In this document: positions 36,436 to 48,960 of the stretch, one piece after another
How the letters are laid out: every line of letters starts with the position of its first letter
Numbering within the stretch: position 1 is the first letter of the stretch
Assembly: GCA_029379385.1 (NCBI GenBank)
Contig: CM055615.1
Coordinates: 4,960,001 to 5,024,000, forward strand
Direction of reading: 5' to 3'
DNA length: 64,000 nt
Source of the DNA: Quillaja saponaria
Taxonomy: Eukaryota > Streptophyta > Magnoliopsida > Fabales > Quillajaceae
Translations under genes and position numbers: made by a program
Notes under the pieces: generated by a model
What the model saw: only the letters and a program-made list of their open reading frames with translations
Told to the model about the DNA's origin: nothing
Databases searched by the model: none

Positions 36436-38047
36436 ACTGAATCAAAACAACTTCATACGTAATAACATCTAATATTGCAATAGATGACAATGTAACGCAT
36501 ACACTACATTAAATTGAATCGTGCTTTCAACTATCAAATTGGGATATCAAATCCATCAATCAAACTGAAACGACAAAAAGTGAGAAAACCAACTAAGTAT
36601 AGACAACACTTATAATTCAAAGCTCCAAGCACAGAAGCTTGAGCATAAATTCCATAACTCTAAAATTAGAATACCATGACATAAGATAGCATTAACACAT
36701 AAATTGAGAAACAAAAGTTACTAGATAAGTTAATAGAACCCTTAAATTAGATAATTGTGGTGTGTTAAAATGATTTAAAGCTAAGACAAAAGATAACTAA
36801 ATGCCTCACACCAAAAAGTAGAAGGCTAGGTAATAGCAAATATGTGTAAAGAAATAAATCTAAAACTCTTACAAGGATTAAACAACCTCGCTTCCAAACT
36901 AGCTAACTAAAATCCAAAGCCAATTTATTATCTCACTATAAAAGTTATAACTAAATATAACCCAAATCAAACAGCTAGCATGCAAATGATTTATGAACAA
37001 CAAAAATTGACATGGAATCCATGTTTAATAATTATAATTGAAATTTAGAGGCCTTGGCCATTTGAAACTTAAATCGCCATAACTCAGTCATATTGCTAAG
37101 ACAAAACAATTTGTAGAGTTAAAAGAAAGAGCCTAAACTGATATAAGATACAGGGAATCAAGATCTACTATGAGTCTTTATTTTCCATTATTTGGTTTTC
37201 TTTGTTCTTAGAATCTAATTAAACAGCTAAAAAGAATAATTAAAATAGATAATGAGGGGAAAAAAACCCAAGGAAGAATAAGGAACAATTTTTTTATTTT
37301 TTTAAAAAGAAAAAGTTATATTGTTAACAATCTTATTGATTGTTTCCTTAATCCATTAACTAGAAGAGAATAGAAAATCCTATGCTCATTTTTGGTTGCT
37401 TAACAACTCATATTAACATAATAATGAAAAAAAAAGGGTATTGTTTTGAAGATGTAACATAAAAGGAAATGCAAATTTAACTAATAAAAGGAGATGCAAA
37501 CATTGGGCCTTTGTAAACATAGACTAGTCAAAATTGTGCGTTCTCACTCTCAGTACATCGCATGTTAATAGGAATTAAACTTATTTCAATTCAAGAAATG
37601 GCATATCAGACAAATATCTTCAACCAAATATGTAACATGCTAAGCATAACTTGATTTTCAAGTGCAAAGATTGAATCATACAGGCTAAGAGCACCTTACA
37701 TAATCACTTACATGACATGTAACCTGAAACATAGTGTGCACACAAACATACATAACCTTGCCATTAAATAGGGGGAGTTCATAAATAGCAGCAAACAAAA
37801 TTGACCACTACTATTACTTGCTAAATGCATTTAGATATGGTGAACATACAAATTAAACTAGAAAATATATATATATATATATATATATGCAAAGTCAAGT
37901 TATTCCTTAACCAAAAACAAAAATCGAAGATTTATATAAACAAAGCAAGAAAGCACTTTAACTCAATTGCATGGCAAAATGCTTTTATGTGTAGACAAGC
38001 TAAAATTAAGGAAAAAAAAAAAGAGAAAAAGAGAAAAAAAATGAGGA
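36436..38047. other. Transposon-derived or intergenic AT-rich sequence
   Basis: Directly follows the solo LTR; a ~25-bp phrase (catacactacattaaattg) is shared with 33,345-33,370 on its other side, which fits one CACTA interior. (TA)n at 37,867-37,887. No gene recognised. Confidence 0.45.
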
Positions 38048-38338
38048 TGGAAAATATAAATTCAAAATTATTGTTTGAATTATCTCTTAAATTTTATCTT
38101 ATTATTAGAATTATCTTTAAGATTATCAATTAGGATTATCTCTTAGAGTTTTATTTCAATTAATGTTGCATTGCTTTAAGTTTTATCTTTTAAGGACTTT
38201 AACTTTATTTCTGATTGTTATTTTAATCATATAAATATGGGTTCTTATTTAGTTCTAAACTGTGCCATTTTATGAAGATTAAATTCTTTTGTTTTCAATT
38301 CTCCTAAATAAATATAATTGTGGTGGTTCAAGTTAACA
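38048..38338 (+). repeat. Copia-2 5' LTR
   Basis: Aligns along its length with 52,354-52,631, sharing phrases such as ggattatctcttagag and ggtggttcaagtta. The first ~20 bp are poorly conserved, so the exact start is approximate. Confidence 0.75.
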
Positions 38339-38339
38339 C

Positions 38340-38354
38340 TAATGTCAGAGCCAA
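38340..38354 (+). other. Degenerate primer binding site of Copia-2
   Basis: TAATGTCAGAGCC resembles TGGTATCAGAGCC, the site complementary to initiator methionine tRNA, and directly follows the 5' LTR. Confidence 0.6.
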
Positions 38355-38357
38355 GTA

Positions 38358-39084
38358 ATGGCAAATAATAATGGTGGTTTTCATCCTAACTTTCCTGTGT
38401 TAGATGGGAGTAACTTTGATAGAGAGAGTACACAAATGAAAGTACTCTTTGGCTATCAAGAAATTCAAGACGTTGTAGAGAATAGGGTTTCAGATCTTGC
38501 AGAGAATTCAATCAAAACTCAGAGACAAACTAATCGTGATAACAAGAAAAAAGATTGAAAGGCATTATTTTTTATCCACCAAAGCATGAGTAATGTGATT
38601 TTTAAGAAGGTTGTTGAAGCGACCACCACAAAAGAAGTGTAGGACATCTTAGATTGATCATACAAAAGAGTTAAGAAGGTAGAAAAGGTAAGATTTCAAA
38701 CTTTAAGGCATCAGTTTGAACTCTTACAAGTGAAAAATAATGAAAATATTTCTGTTTATATTTCACGAGTTCTTGTTTTCATAAATAAATTGAGAACAAA
38801 TGGAAGTAAACTTGAAAACCTGACCACCATTCAGAAAATCTTATGAACATTGACAATGAAATTTGAACACATTGTCATGGCTATTGAAGAGTCTAAAATT
38901 TTAGAAGAGATGACAATTAATGAGTTGCAAGGCTCCTTAGAAGCTTATGTGCAGTGACTGAATGAAAAGTCCTCAGAAAAATCAAATGAGCAAGCTTTTC
39001 AGAGCCAAATTTCCACTAGAAGTGACAAAAGTGCTGAAGATGCAAGCACCAAATAAGGAGGCTGAGATCAAGTCAAAGCTTGAG
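38358..39084 (+). pseudogene. Copia-2 gag, N-terminal part
   Basis: Starts MANNNGGFHPNFPVLDGSNF, a common beginning of Copia gag proteins, and continues with a UBN2-type gag region recognisable by VVEATTTKE and MAIEESKILEEMTINELQGS. Stops interrupt it at about 38,556, 38,655, 38,845 and 38,956. It breaks off at 39,084, where the LTR-X insertion begins; the next gag part is at 46,186. Confidence 0.75.
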
Positions 39085-39608
39085 TGTCACACCCCTAATG
39101 AAGACATGACTGATCGGAGGATTAGATAACCAAACATTTGTAACCCTGACTTTACTACAACTAAACACATATGACTCTTGAACAATTATATTTAAAACTA
39201 AGAAAAAACTTAATTGAATTAAATTAAATACTTAGACTTATTATTGAACATATGACATTTACTGAAATTTTAGCAAAGGTTCCTTGCAATGTGGAAGATG
39301 CATAAAGATAAAAACACAATCCTGTTTCAATAAACACAAGGGAGCTCCACTCTAGCAATATCATAAACAATAACCATTAAACAATTACACAAAATCAAAC
39401 ACGGCATTCAAACCCTTATGTGACTGCAAACTTTCATTATTTGGCTTCAAGTATAAGATTCTGAAGAATTATCTTACCGCACGCTATTGGCAAGTCATAA
39501 GCTCGACTATGAAATATACTGAAATCCTGTTACTAAAAAAAAAAAAAATTAACAAAAAAGGGGTGAGTCCTATAGACTCAATGAATGGAAAAACTAGCAT
39601 CACTCAAC

Positions 39609-42600
39609 TGTCACGGCCCTCACAAAGGCCTAATTGGCCGGAGGAATGGTAACCAAACCTCCGTAGCCCTAACTCCAAAACAAAGAAACAACTATGACTC
39701 TTGACTAACCAAGAAATAAAACTGAAAATTGATAAAAGAAAAATTAATGGTAAAAGTTTGTTGACTGAAACAAATCACAACTTATTGAAAATTTCGGCAG
39801 AGGTCCTTGACAATATGGAACATGCCTTAAAATACAAACCTATAAACTATTGTTCTTACATAACAACATAAAGAGTCAAAGGAGCTCTGCTCCGTCCATA
39901 TTATTAACAAGACAAATACTAGACTATTGCATCATATTAGATACCCACAGTTTTAATGTGACTGCAAACTTTCATCCTTGACTTCAAGTATGAGATTTTG
40001 AAGAATACCTTGTCATCAAATCGTCAGCAAACCCATATCAATGGTTAACTTCCTTGAAGGTCCTGTTACTAAAAAAGTATCTATAAAAGATGGGTTAGTC
40101 TTACGGACTCTGTGAGTGAAAAACATACCCAAAAGGTACTAGCATCACTCAAAGCAAATATGTTGTCATTTAATTTCAAGTAACAGTATTCATATCTTAA
40201 ATTAATAGCATACTCACATAATTGTAAGTCTTATAAAGCCATGATTTACATGTTTCACAACATATATATATTGAGCCATATATTCAAAGGTCGCAATTCT
40301 AAGCAACGCAATTAAAGCATACAAGCAAATTAGAGTTGGTCTTTATACAGTCCCGCACAACAGTATTACCCCCCACCAGATATTTACAAGCCCGCACAAG
40401 AAATTAATCTTTGTACATAATTCATCCCATTAGGGTTGGGTACTTAAATTAGAGAAAAAAAAAAAAACATTTCTCAGAACTAGAATATCTCATAATGTCA
40501 AATCAGAATATCTTAGGTGCACTTGGATTTTAATTTCAGAGATAAAAATCATTTCTTAGAAAAATCTCACTTTGTTGGTCTTTATCAACCATAACCAATA
40601 TCAAACACACATAATTCAAATAAACCACTGAAATACTACACGCTTATTTTCTATATATCACATCTATTCAAATAAATATATAAGTACACATAATTATCTA
40701 GCCTTCAAAGGTAACAGTTAACTACTCACTGTATACTGATATTGATCGATACTCCCTCTTGCGTTCACGTGCTTCGTTAGGTCAATTATAGTTTCGGAGC
40801 TGCAATTACTTTTTTTTTTTCAATTATTATTTAGTTTGCTCATTTTGTAAGTTATAACCTTTTAATTACAATAACATAGAGTTACTAAGTTTCAAGTATG
40901 TATTTAAAGTTAATTCCTCTTAAAATATTTTCACAACCATCTTGGATATATGTTTGTTCTTAACCTCATTCCACATGTGTGTGTGTATATATATATATAT
41001 ATATACACCTCCAAAATAGTCAACCCAATTTTTTTATGCTCTTGGTCTTTTCCTTAAGCCAAAAGAGATTCCAACTCCAAATGTGACAGCATCTTTATAA
41101 ATCTCCCCAAATTCAGAAGATAGAAAAAAAAAATGGCAAATCAATCATAAGGTATTATATGAAGTTCCAAGCCCACAATTAGCAACAAAGTTCTAGTAAG
41201 ATCTTTGCATGTCTATAATAGGAGAATTTTTCAAAGTTTCCCATTTCTCTTAATCTCCAACCAAAAACCATTTTCTCACCTTTGACACTTGACAAAGCTA
41301 CAGCTCTAGTTTTCTTTAATTGTAACTTCCTAATCTACAATAATCTAAAATCACTTGCTTCTTTTCTAGATTCTTCTACAACTTATATGTTCTAAATCTA
41401 CTTAAATTTCTAAGCTATTTTGGTATCCTCATGACACTCCAACTTATATATTTATTAACTTTCATTTAAGTTCTGCTAACGGATTCATGTTTTTATCATT
41501 CACAGGTAGATTTATATGTATAATTCTTCCATCTTCCGTGACCATTATTATAAAAGCATAGCTAAATTGTTGAAAAGCCCACTCTGGTTTTTGTTTCATA
41601 AGTTGGGAACACTTTGGATATTCATGTACCTTGATTTGATTTATTGCTAATTGCTAAATGGTTGATTGTTACTCAGGATAGTTATCAACCAATTACTGTT
41701 ACTTGAATTGATTAATTTATAAAATATCATTTCCCTAAGTTCACCTAATTGTTGAAGTTCTAATTAATAATTGTTGTATGTTTTGTTTGAAATTCAATAT
41801 TACTTGAAACACTGGCCTAAGCCTAACCGTACCAATTCATAAACATTCCACCAATCCCCCATTTAAACATTGTACAAGTAGATTGAAGAAGATTATATGT
41901 AAGGATATGTTTATAACTTTAACGAGGCAATATGTTGTAGTTGGTAACATTTTGCCTACTTTCCATAATATTTTCTAAGTGAGCAAAATCTATGAAAATA
42001 CTGCTACTGGGATGTAGCCTGACAAGGAAATTTTTATTTTTATTTTTGAAATAATGTGTAATATGATAAAATGACATTCCGTTGCTCATTTGATTCAAAA
42101 TTGTAATTGAGTCTCATTCTTGTTGGCCTTGACCATAGGCTTTATCTTATATTTATGAAAAGCATAAATCTATCCTTATGGACTTTTTGATCTATACAAA
42201 TTAAAACTTAAATAGCTAACGTTAATAGATATATTACCTCCATATAAAAATGACTTTGGCATGATATCATATCACCACAACAAAGCATCTCCTGTTCTTG
42301 GTAGCTTAGAGAACCACCACTCAAATCTTTATTGGAGTCTTGAGCATCCAAAAAAACAACAATTGACTAATAATAGCATCAGCCATGAAATTATCAATAC
42401 TATCCCTAAGAACACAATCCTGTCCCTAAGCAACAACCCCATGGTATTAGTTTCAATGCCTCCTATACCCATATACGGCGTCTAAGGCAAAGAAAATTAG
42501 AAAGTGACATTGGTTCATTAAGATTCAAACCCAAAGTATAGATCTTTAGAGGATTTGGTTGTAGCTAAAAACACCCAGTTGATGTTTGGGAAGATTAAGA

Positions 42601-42939
42601 ACGTGAGGGGATAGAAATTTGGGGATTGAATGAGACGAGAGATGGTTGTTTATTAAGAGACTGAGAAAGTTTGCAAGAGAGAAACTCAGGTGAAATGGAA
42701 GTAGAAGAGATTGAGAGCAAGTCCATGGCCAAAATGTCAGGAAGAGACAGAGGCTTCAATAAGAACTAAAGCTGTTGGAATCCAGATAGACAAGGCTAGA
42801 ACAATGATCTTCACGATAGGAAGACTGAAGTAAAAAAAAAAGAAAATGAAGTGAAGCTCTCGGATGGAGCTGGAGTTGCCGAGAAGAATCAAGAAACTTC
42901 AAGAAAATAGGGGATAAGGCAGTGAAGCAAGCAAACCAG

Positions 42940-42988
<49 letters not shown>

Positions 42989-43262
42989 AAAACAAAAAAA
43001 ATTTCTAATAAGGCACGTATCTACCAAAAAAGAGGAAATAGGAGAGAAATAAATAAAAAATAATGGAAATAAGACAAAATAAGAAAATAGAATCAAAGTC
43101 AAGGTAAGTTATGGTGTACATGTATTCTTGTTATATATATTTGTATATATGCATATGTCTAATTATATCACTTATTTATTTAATTTGTTTGGGTATTTAG
43201 TAGTTTTTCTTAACTAAAAGTATTATGTATAAAATTTGACTTTACGATATTGGGTTATAACA
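39609..43262 (-). repeat. LTR-X copy C, solo LTR nested in copy D
   Basis: 3,654 bp with ends TGTCACGGCC and GGGTTATAACA (TG/CA) and an exact 5-bp flank TCAAC at 39,604-39,608 and 43,263-43,267. It repeats copy D landmarks (40,340-40,440 versus 43,420-43,520). A 47-bp poly-A run at 42,940-42,987 and short (TA)n at about 40,984-41,005 lie inside. A central part (about 41,050-42,500) has no counterpart in the other copies and no recognised gene. Confidence 0.75.
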
Positions 43263-45189
43263 TCAACACACATATAGAGTTAATTAATATGAACATATCA
43301 TAAATTTCAAAACCACTATGGTTACACGTACATAATTACAGAAAACATAAAACTTAACAAGTGCAGTTCAAGTAGTACTTTGTACAATCCAATCAAAGTA
43401 AACAAAGGACCAATTGAGTAACTCAGCCCTGCACAACAGATATCCTCCCACTGGACATTTTTTACGCCCGCACACCAAATATATTAGTCGTACATAATCA
43501 ATCCATCTCACCAAAGTTGAGCATTTAAATACTTTAAAACACTTATCAAGATCATAATATCTCATATCGAATCAGAACATCCTAAGTGTACCTAGATTTC
43601 AATTTTGAAAGTAAAAATCATCTCAAAGAAAAATTCACTTCGTTGGCCCTTATTAGTTAAATAATTTCAAATATCAAACATAATTCAAATAATTTAATGA
43701 AACACTACACATGCTTATTTTCCATATAACACATTTATTCAAATACATATAATAATCTAGCAACCAAAGAGCATGTAATCCACTCACTATTTACTGATCT
43801 TATTCATTACTTCCTTTCGTGTTCACATGTGCCATTAGCTCAATAACATTTTTCGAAGTTGCAATTAAAATTTTCAAGTATTACTTAGTTTAGCAATTTT
43901 TATAGGCTATAACCTTTTAATTACAAATTTTATAGATACTAAATTTCATGCTTATATTTAAAACTAATCCCTTTTAAATATTTTCACAACCACCATAGAT
44001 ATATGTTTGATTTCAACTTACATACTTAACCAATTTCAATAAAACCAATTCAAACATTATATTTAGGAAGTTAGCTATCTTTCTTACTTAGAAAAGTTTC
44101 CTAAAATCAGCCTTGAACTCCCTCAATTCCCCAAATGAACACAAACAAGGCACTCTACTCCTAATTCATCTGTTAAGACCCTCTAACATTAGTTCTTCCA
44201 AAATAGGTACAGTCAGGACTCAAAAAACACAACCATGACTTCCAACATCTCCAAAATAAATATAACATGGAATTAAAACCTGAATCACTCCATTTTTGTC
44301 CCTTAGTATGTTATGAAAAATTCTTATTCAGAGGTCCTAAGCTAATTCCAACCATAACCCCCAACGAAGTCTTTCGGACTGACTGAAACTTGCCTAAAGT
44401 CCTGTAAAAATCTAGCTGTAGTCCAACAGGTCTAATGAAAAATATACTTAGAACCAATTTTCAAATATTTCTAGTATCAACTCAAGACCCTAAGGTACAT
44501 TTTATCTTTAGGGTTCCTAAACTAATTCAGTCTCGAAAATAACTAAATTACCTAATTCCTCTAGCTTATAAAATTTGATCCTGTTTTCCCCTTTTAATTA
44601 ATTACTTAACTAATAAAGCTTATATACTTCTACTCCTATATATGAACTAACATTTAATTTCTCATAGTTATTCTATCAAACATCTTGTAAGCATATTTCC
44701 TTATAAATCATATATATATACACTTATATACTTACACCAAGAAATTAATATGAATCATTCAATTCTCATTCTTGTCATATTTCAAATGTTAAATTCGAAT
44801 TAGACTCATTATTTAGATTTAATTAAAACTTGAGCTATGTATTCTTATCATTATTACCATTCTTTATCTTCAGTGAACCTTATATTCTTTGTGCATAATT
44901 AATTCTAATACTATGAATATTTTAGTTAGTATTTTATATAGATGAGTCAATTGTTTGTGTTTACTTTATATTACTTGCATATCTTAATTATTAGATCTAA
45001 TATCCTTTTCATTATATTATTGATGTTTCCTTATTTCTATTGTGCATATAAATTATACTGACTCCAACACTTCCATAACCTAAGCATTATAAATTAGAAC
45101 TAAAAAGTGTGGTTTATCATATAAGTGTACAAATTATATATAAACTTTATTCCCATAAAGATGTAGACTTATTACAGAACACTAGTACA

Positions 45190-45900
45190 TCATCCCAAAA
45201 GAATTCCTCCCATCCAATCATTTTCAATATCTAATTCCTTCAATTTGTCAAGGACCTTAGTAAATTCACTGTTGACACTACCTATCAGATATGATGGGCA
45301 ACAAGTCACAAGCTTGGCTTTTAATGAGATTAAACGTGGTTTAAGCACGGTAATAATTTTTTCATAAATATCAGGGGGATATAAAATGTGATTCAAATGG
45401 GAAAGTATTTTAGAGCATTTAGATACCCTTACGCTAATTATAGCTCTTAGCATGACAAGCCGCAATGAAGCACAAAGACTGTTGTCCAATATTGGGTAAC
45501 ATATGTTTTTGGGACATGACCTTACTTTCTGAGGAGTGGGTTCTTGGCACCAGTCTCCCTAGGGCTTTCAAACATTAAAAAACAGGTCAATGAAGTCAAT
45601 GGCAGTAGTAGAAAAGTTGGAAGGAGTGGAAAATTGTCGATGATGTTAAAGAACCCAAGGAAGTTTCATACAACAACAATTATTGTGTCTCTGTATTTAA
45701 GACTTAGAAATCTGGAAGTTTGGAAGACTTAGTAGGAATGTGAGAGCAGAGGTGGTGAAGATAGAATTTGATTATGTTCCCACGACTGAAGGTGAGAAAG
45801 CATCCAGACATCTTTAGAACCCATTGGAACAAAGAAGACAAGCAAATATGGCAGTGGAAAAATCGGCAAACAAAGAAATTATAAGGAATGAAAGAGTAAA
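45190..45900. other. Unrecognised coding-like segment inside LTR-X copy D
   Basis: A 99-codon minus-strand frame (45,190-45,489) of ordinary composition (rich in L, S, I; no low complexity) is followed on the plus strand by a charged frame with EQRRQANMAVEKSANKE (about 45,824-45,900) and, just before it, a frame with EFDYVPTTEGEKASRHL. I recognise none of them. They could be captured host-gene exons or chance frames. Confidence 0.25.
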
Positions 45901-46185
45901 ATTAAAAAATATTAAAAAAAATCTAAAGTCAAGTCAAAGTCAATGTTTCTATTTGTGGAGGGGATTATTCTATATATGTATAGAAGTGTTAATAACTCAT
46001 TCACTTTAATTTACTTGATTCACAACATAGGTTGTACATAAATATTAAAACATACACTAAAATATCGAATTACAACATGTTTATTTATATTGTTATTTAC
46101 TTAATTTGTTTACATATTTATTATTGTCTAACAAAAATTCACACATTATATTTAAAATTCAATCTCACGATGTCAGATAATAACA

Positions 46186-48960
46186 TCGAAGAGGTCACAA
46201 TGGTGGATGAGGAGTAAGCATTTACTATGCTCGTGACTATGAGAAAGAAAAGAATGAGTTGTATCACTTTGATATGAAAAGTTTGCGGCAAGGTCGAGGT
46301 CAAGGTCAAAGTCAAGGATGTGGCCGAGGAAAATATGAAAAATCAAATATTCAGTGCTATGCATGTCAAAACTATGACCATTACTTATATGATTGCTGGT
46401 CAAAACAATATGATTAGAATGGAGAAGAAGCTTGTTTTGTTCAAGAAGATAAAGGTGAAAGTCAAGTTCTCCTGATGGTTGCTTCAAATATAGAAGTTAC
46501 TAAGAGTAACATATGGTAGCTTAAAATAGGCTGCACTAACCATATGATCAGAATGAGATATTTATTTGTTGATATCCATCAATTTGTAAAATCCAATGCC
46601 AAGTTTGCAGATGAATGCTTAGTACCAATGATGGGAAAAAGGAAAATCTTTATTCAACTGAGGAATGGTGATCATGCATACATTTCAAATGTGTTTTATG
46701 CTCCTGGCATGAAAAACAATCTTCTCAGCCTAGGACAACTTCTTGGAAAAAGATATGAGACACAAATGTATAACAAGCAATTTGGAATATTTGATGACAA
46801 TTGTACCCTTGTTCTAAAAGCTCCCTTATCAATAAACCGTATGTTTTAATTAAATTTACAAGTGATGTATATCAATGCTTTAGTGCGGTTGTAAAAAATG
46901 AAAACTGGTTGCGGCATGTTAGATTTGGACAATTAAATTTTAAATGTCTGAATTCACCTACAAGATTTGAAATGGTGAAGGGTTTTCTTATGACAGAACA
47001 TCTTGAAAAATTGTGTGAGGGTTATATCTTAGGCAAACAATATAGGAGATAGGGCAGAGCAGTCAATCAGTCAGCTCAGTTGTGGGCATTTTAGCTACTG
47101 ACCTAATCTTATTGGTTGAGTCAAAATTGCAACCTAATGAACAACGAAGAATTTTGGTTTCTCAGAATTGCCAACAGCCAGAATTCAGTCTGTAACAATT
47201 GGTTTCAGTCGGTTGTAATCACTTGAGCAAGCTTAGAACCAAATTTCCATCAAAAGTAACAAAAGTGTTGAAGATGCAAGCATCAAAAAAGGAGTTAGAG
47301 GTCACTATGGTGGACAAGGAGTAAGCAATTACTATGCTCTTGACAGTGAGAAAGAAAATATGATTCAAATCACTCTAATATGAAATGTTTGTAGAGAGGT
47401 CAAGGTTAAAGTTAAGTTCTCCTTATGGTTGCTTCAAATATAGAAGTTACTAAGAATAACATATGATATATTGATATACGTTGCATCAACCGCATGACCG
47501 AAATGAGAAATTTATTTAATATATCGATCAATCTATAAGATCAACTCTCAAGTTTACAGATGATTGCTTAGTAAAAGTGATGGTAAAAGGAAAATTCTTC
47601 ATTCAACTAAGAAATGAAGATCATGCATACATTTCAAATGCATGCTATGTTCCTGACATGAAAAACAATCTTCTCCGCTTAGGAAAACTTCTTGAAATAG
47701 GATATGAAATACAGATGCATAATAAGCAAATTGCAATATTTGATGACAAAGTTACATTCGTTCTAAAAGCTCTCTTATCAAAGAACCTTATGTTTTAAGT
47801 AAAAATTTCTGGTGATGCATATCAATGTCTTAATGTGGTTGAAAAAGATGAAAACTGGTTGTGGCATTTTAGATCTGGACATTTATATTTTAAAAGTCTA
47901 AATTTGCTTGCAAGATGTGAAATGTAGAAGGGTTTGCCTATGATAAAACATTTTGAAAAATTGTGTGAGGGTTGTATCTTAGGCAAACAACACAGTAGAT
48001 AGGACAGACTAGTCAATTAGTCAACTCGGTTTTGGGCATTTTATCTATTGACCTAACCTTATTGATTAAGTCAAAATTGCAACCGAATGAATAACTGAGA
48101 ATTTTGGTTTCTTAGAATTGCCAACAGCTAGAATTCAGTCAGTAACATTCTGTTTCGGTTGGTTATAGTCAATTGAGCAAGCTTTTCAGAGCCAAAATTC
48201 CATCATAAGTAACAAAAATGCTAAAGATACAAGCATCGAAAGAGGAGATAGAGGTCTAGAAGGTCACCATGGTGCACGAGAAGTAAGCAATTACTATGCT
48301 TATGGCAGTGAGAAAGAAAAGAATGATTCATATCACTCTGATATGAAATGTTTTCAAAGAGGTCGAGTTTGAGGCTAAAGTCAAGAACAAGCCAAAGGCA
48401 GATATGACAAATCAAATATTTAGTGTTATGCATGTCAAAAATATGACCATTACTCATATGATTGCTAGTCAAAGAAACATGACTAGAACAAAGAAGAAGC
48501 TCGTTTTGTTCAAGAAGATGAAAGTGAAGTTCAAGTTCTCCTAATGGTTGCTTCAAATATAGAAGTTCTTGAGAGTAACATAAGGTATCTTGATACTGAC
48601 TGCACCAACCACATGACCGGAATAAGAGATTTATTTGCTGGTATCGGTCAATTTGTGAGAACCACTTTCAAGTTTATAAATGATCGCTTTGTAAAAGTGA
48701 TGGGAAAAGGAAAAATCTTCATTCAACTAAGAAATGGAAATCAAGCATACATCTCAGGCGTATGCTTTAGTGCGATTGTAAAAGATGAGATAAGGCTGAG
48801 CAACCAGTTGGCTATTCGGTTGTGGGCATTTGATTTACTGACCTAACCTTTTCAGTTAAGTCAAAATTGCAACCTAATGAACAACCAAGAATATCGATTT
48901 CTCAGATCTTTAACCATCGGAATTTAGTTAGTAACAGTTAATTGTTGCTTCTAAAAAATA
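46186..48960 (+). pseudogene. Copia-2 gag C-terminus and protease, in triplicate
   Basis: Each unit encodes an RG-rich tail, a zinc knuckle, a protease-type region with a phrase like GKGKIFIQLRNGDHAYISN, and a GAG-pre-integrase segment ending near CILGKQ. Frames are broken in every unit; none could give a full protein. The first unit is the most complete (zinc knuckle CYACQNYDHYLYDC at 46,355-46,396). The second lacks the knuckle, and the third has lost the segment between the protease phrase and the GAG-pre-integrase part. Confidence 0.75.
46194..48935 (+). repeat. Tandem triplication within Copia-2
   Basis: Units start at the phrase gtcac-atggtg at 46,194, 47,301 and 48,263, giving periods of about 1,107 and 962 bp. 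Each unit ends with the same non-Copia stretch of ~170 bp (for example 47,045-47,215 and 48,000-48,170) and then a copy of the upstream gag phrase gagcaagctt. Confidence 0.85.

Larger units (their letters stand above)
39085..46185 (-). repeat. LTR-X copy D, solo LTR interrupting Copia-2 gag (split by copy C)
   Basis: The outer parts (39,085-39,608 and 43,268-46,185) make one LTR-X copy of about 3.44 kb on the minus strand, with ends TGTCACACCCC and GATAATAACA. The segments at 43,430-43,520 and 44,100-44,560 are reverse complements of landmarks in copies A and B. The flanks TTGAG and TCGAA match at three of five bases, consistent with an old insertion, and the host gag resumes on the far side. 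Confidence 0.65.

Noticed and set aside
33345..36530. Possible tandem duplication of the region around the solo LTR
   Set aside because: Only ~60 bp are similar on the two sides; the TG/CA ends and ATGGT duplication explain the interval better as an insertion.
42940..42987. Long poly-A run as a possible processed-gene tail
   Set aside because: It lies within LTR-X copy C with family sequence on both sides, so it is an expanded homopolymer.
46173..48556. Minus-strand frames of 104 and 111 codons
   Set aside because: Antisense shadows of the Copia-2 gag-protease repeats.
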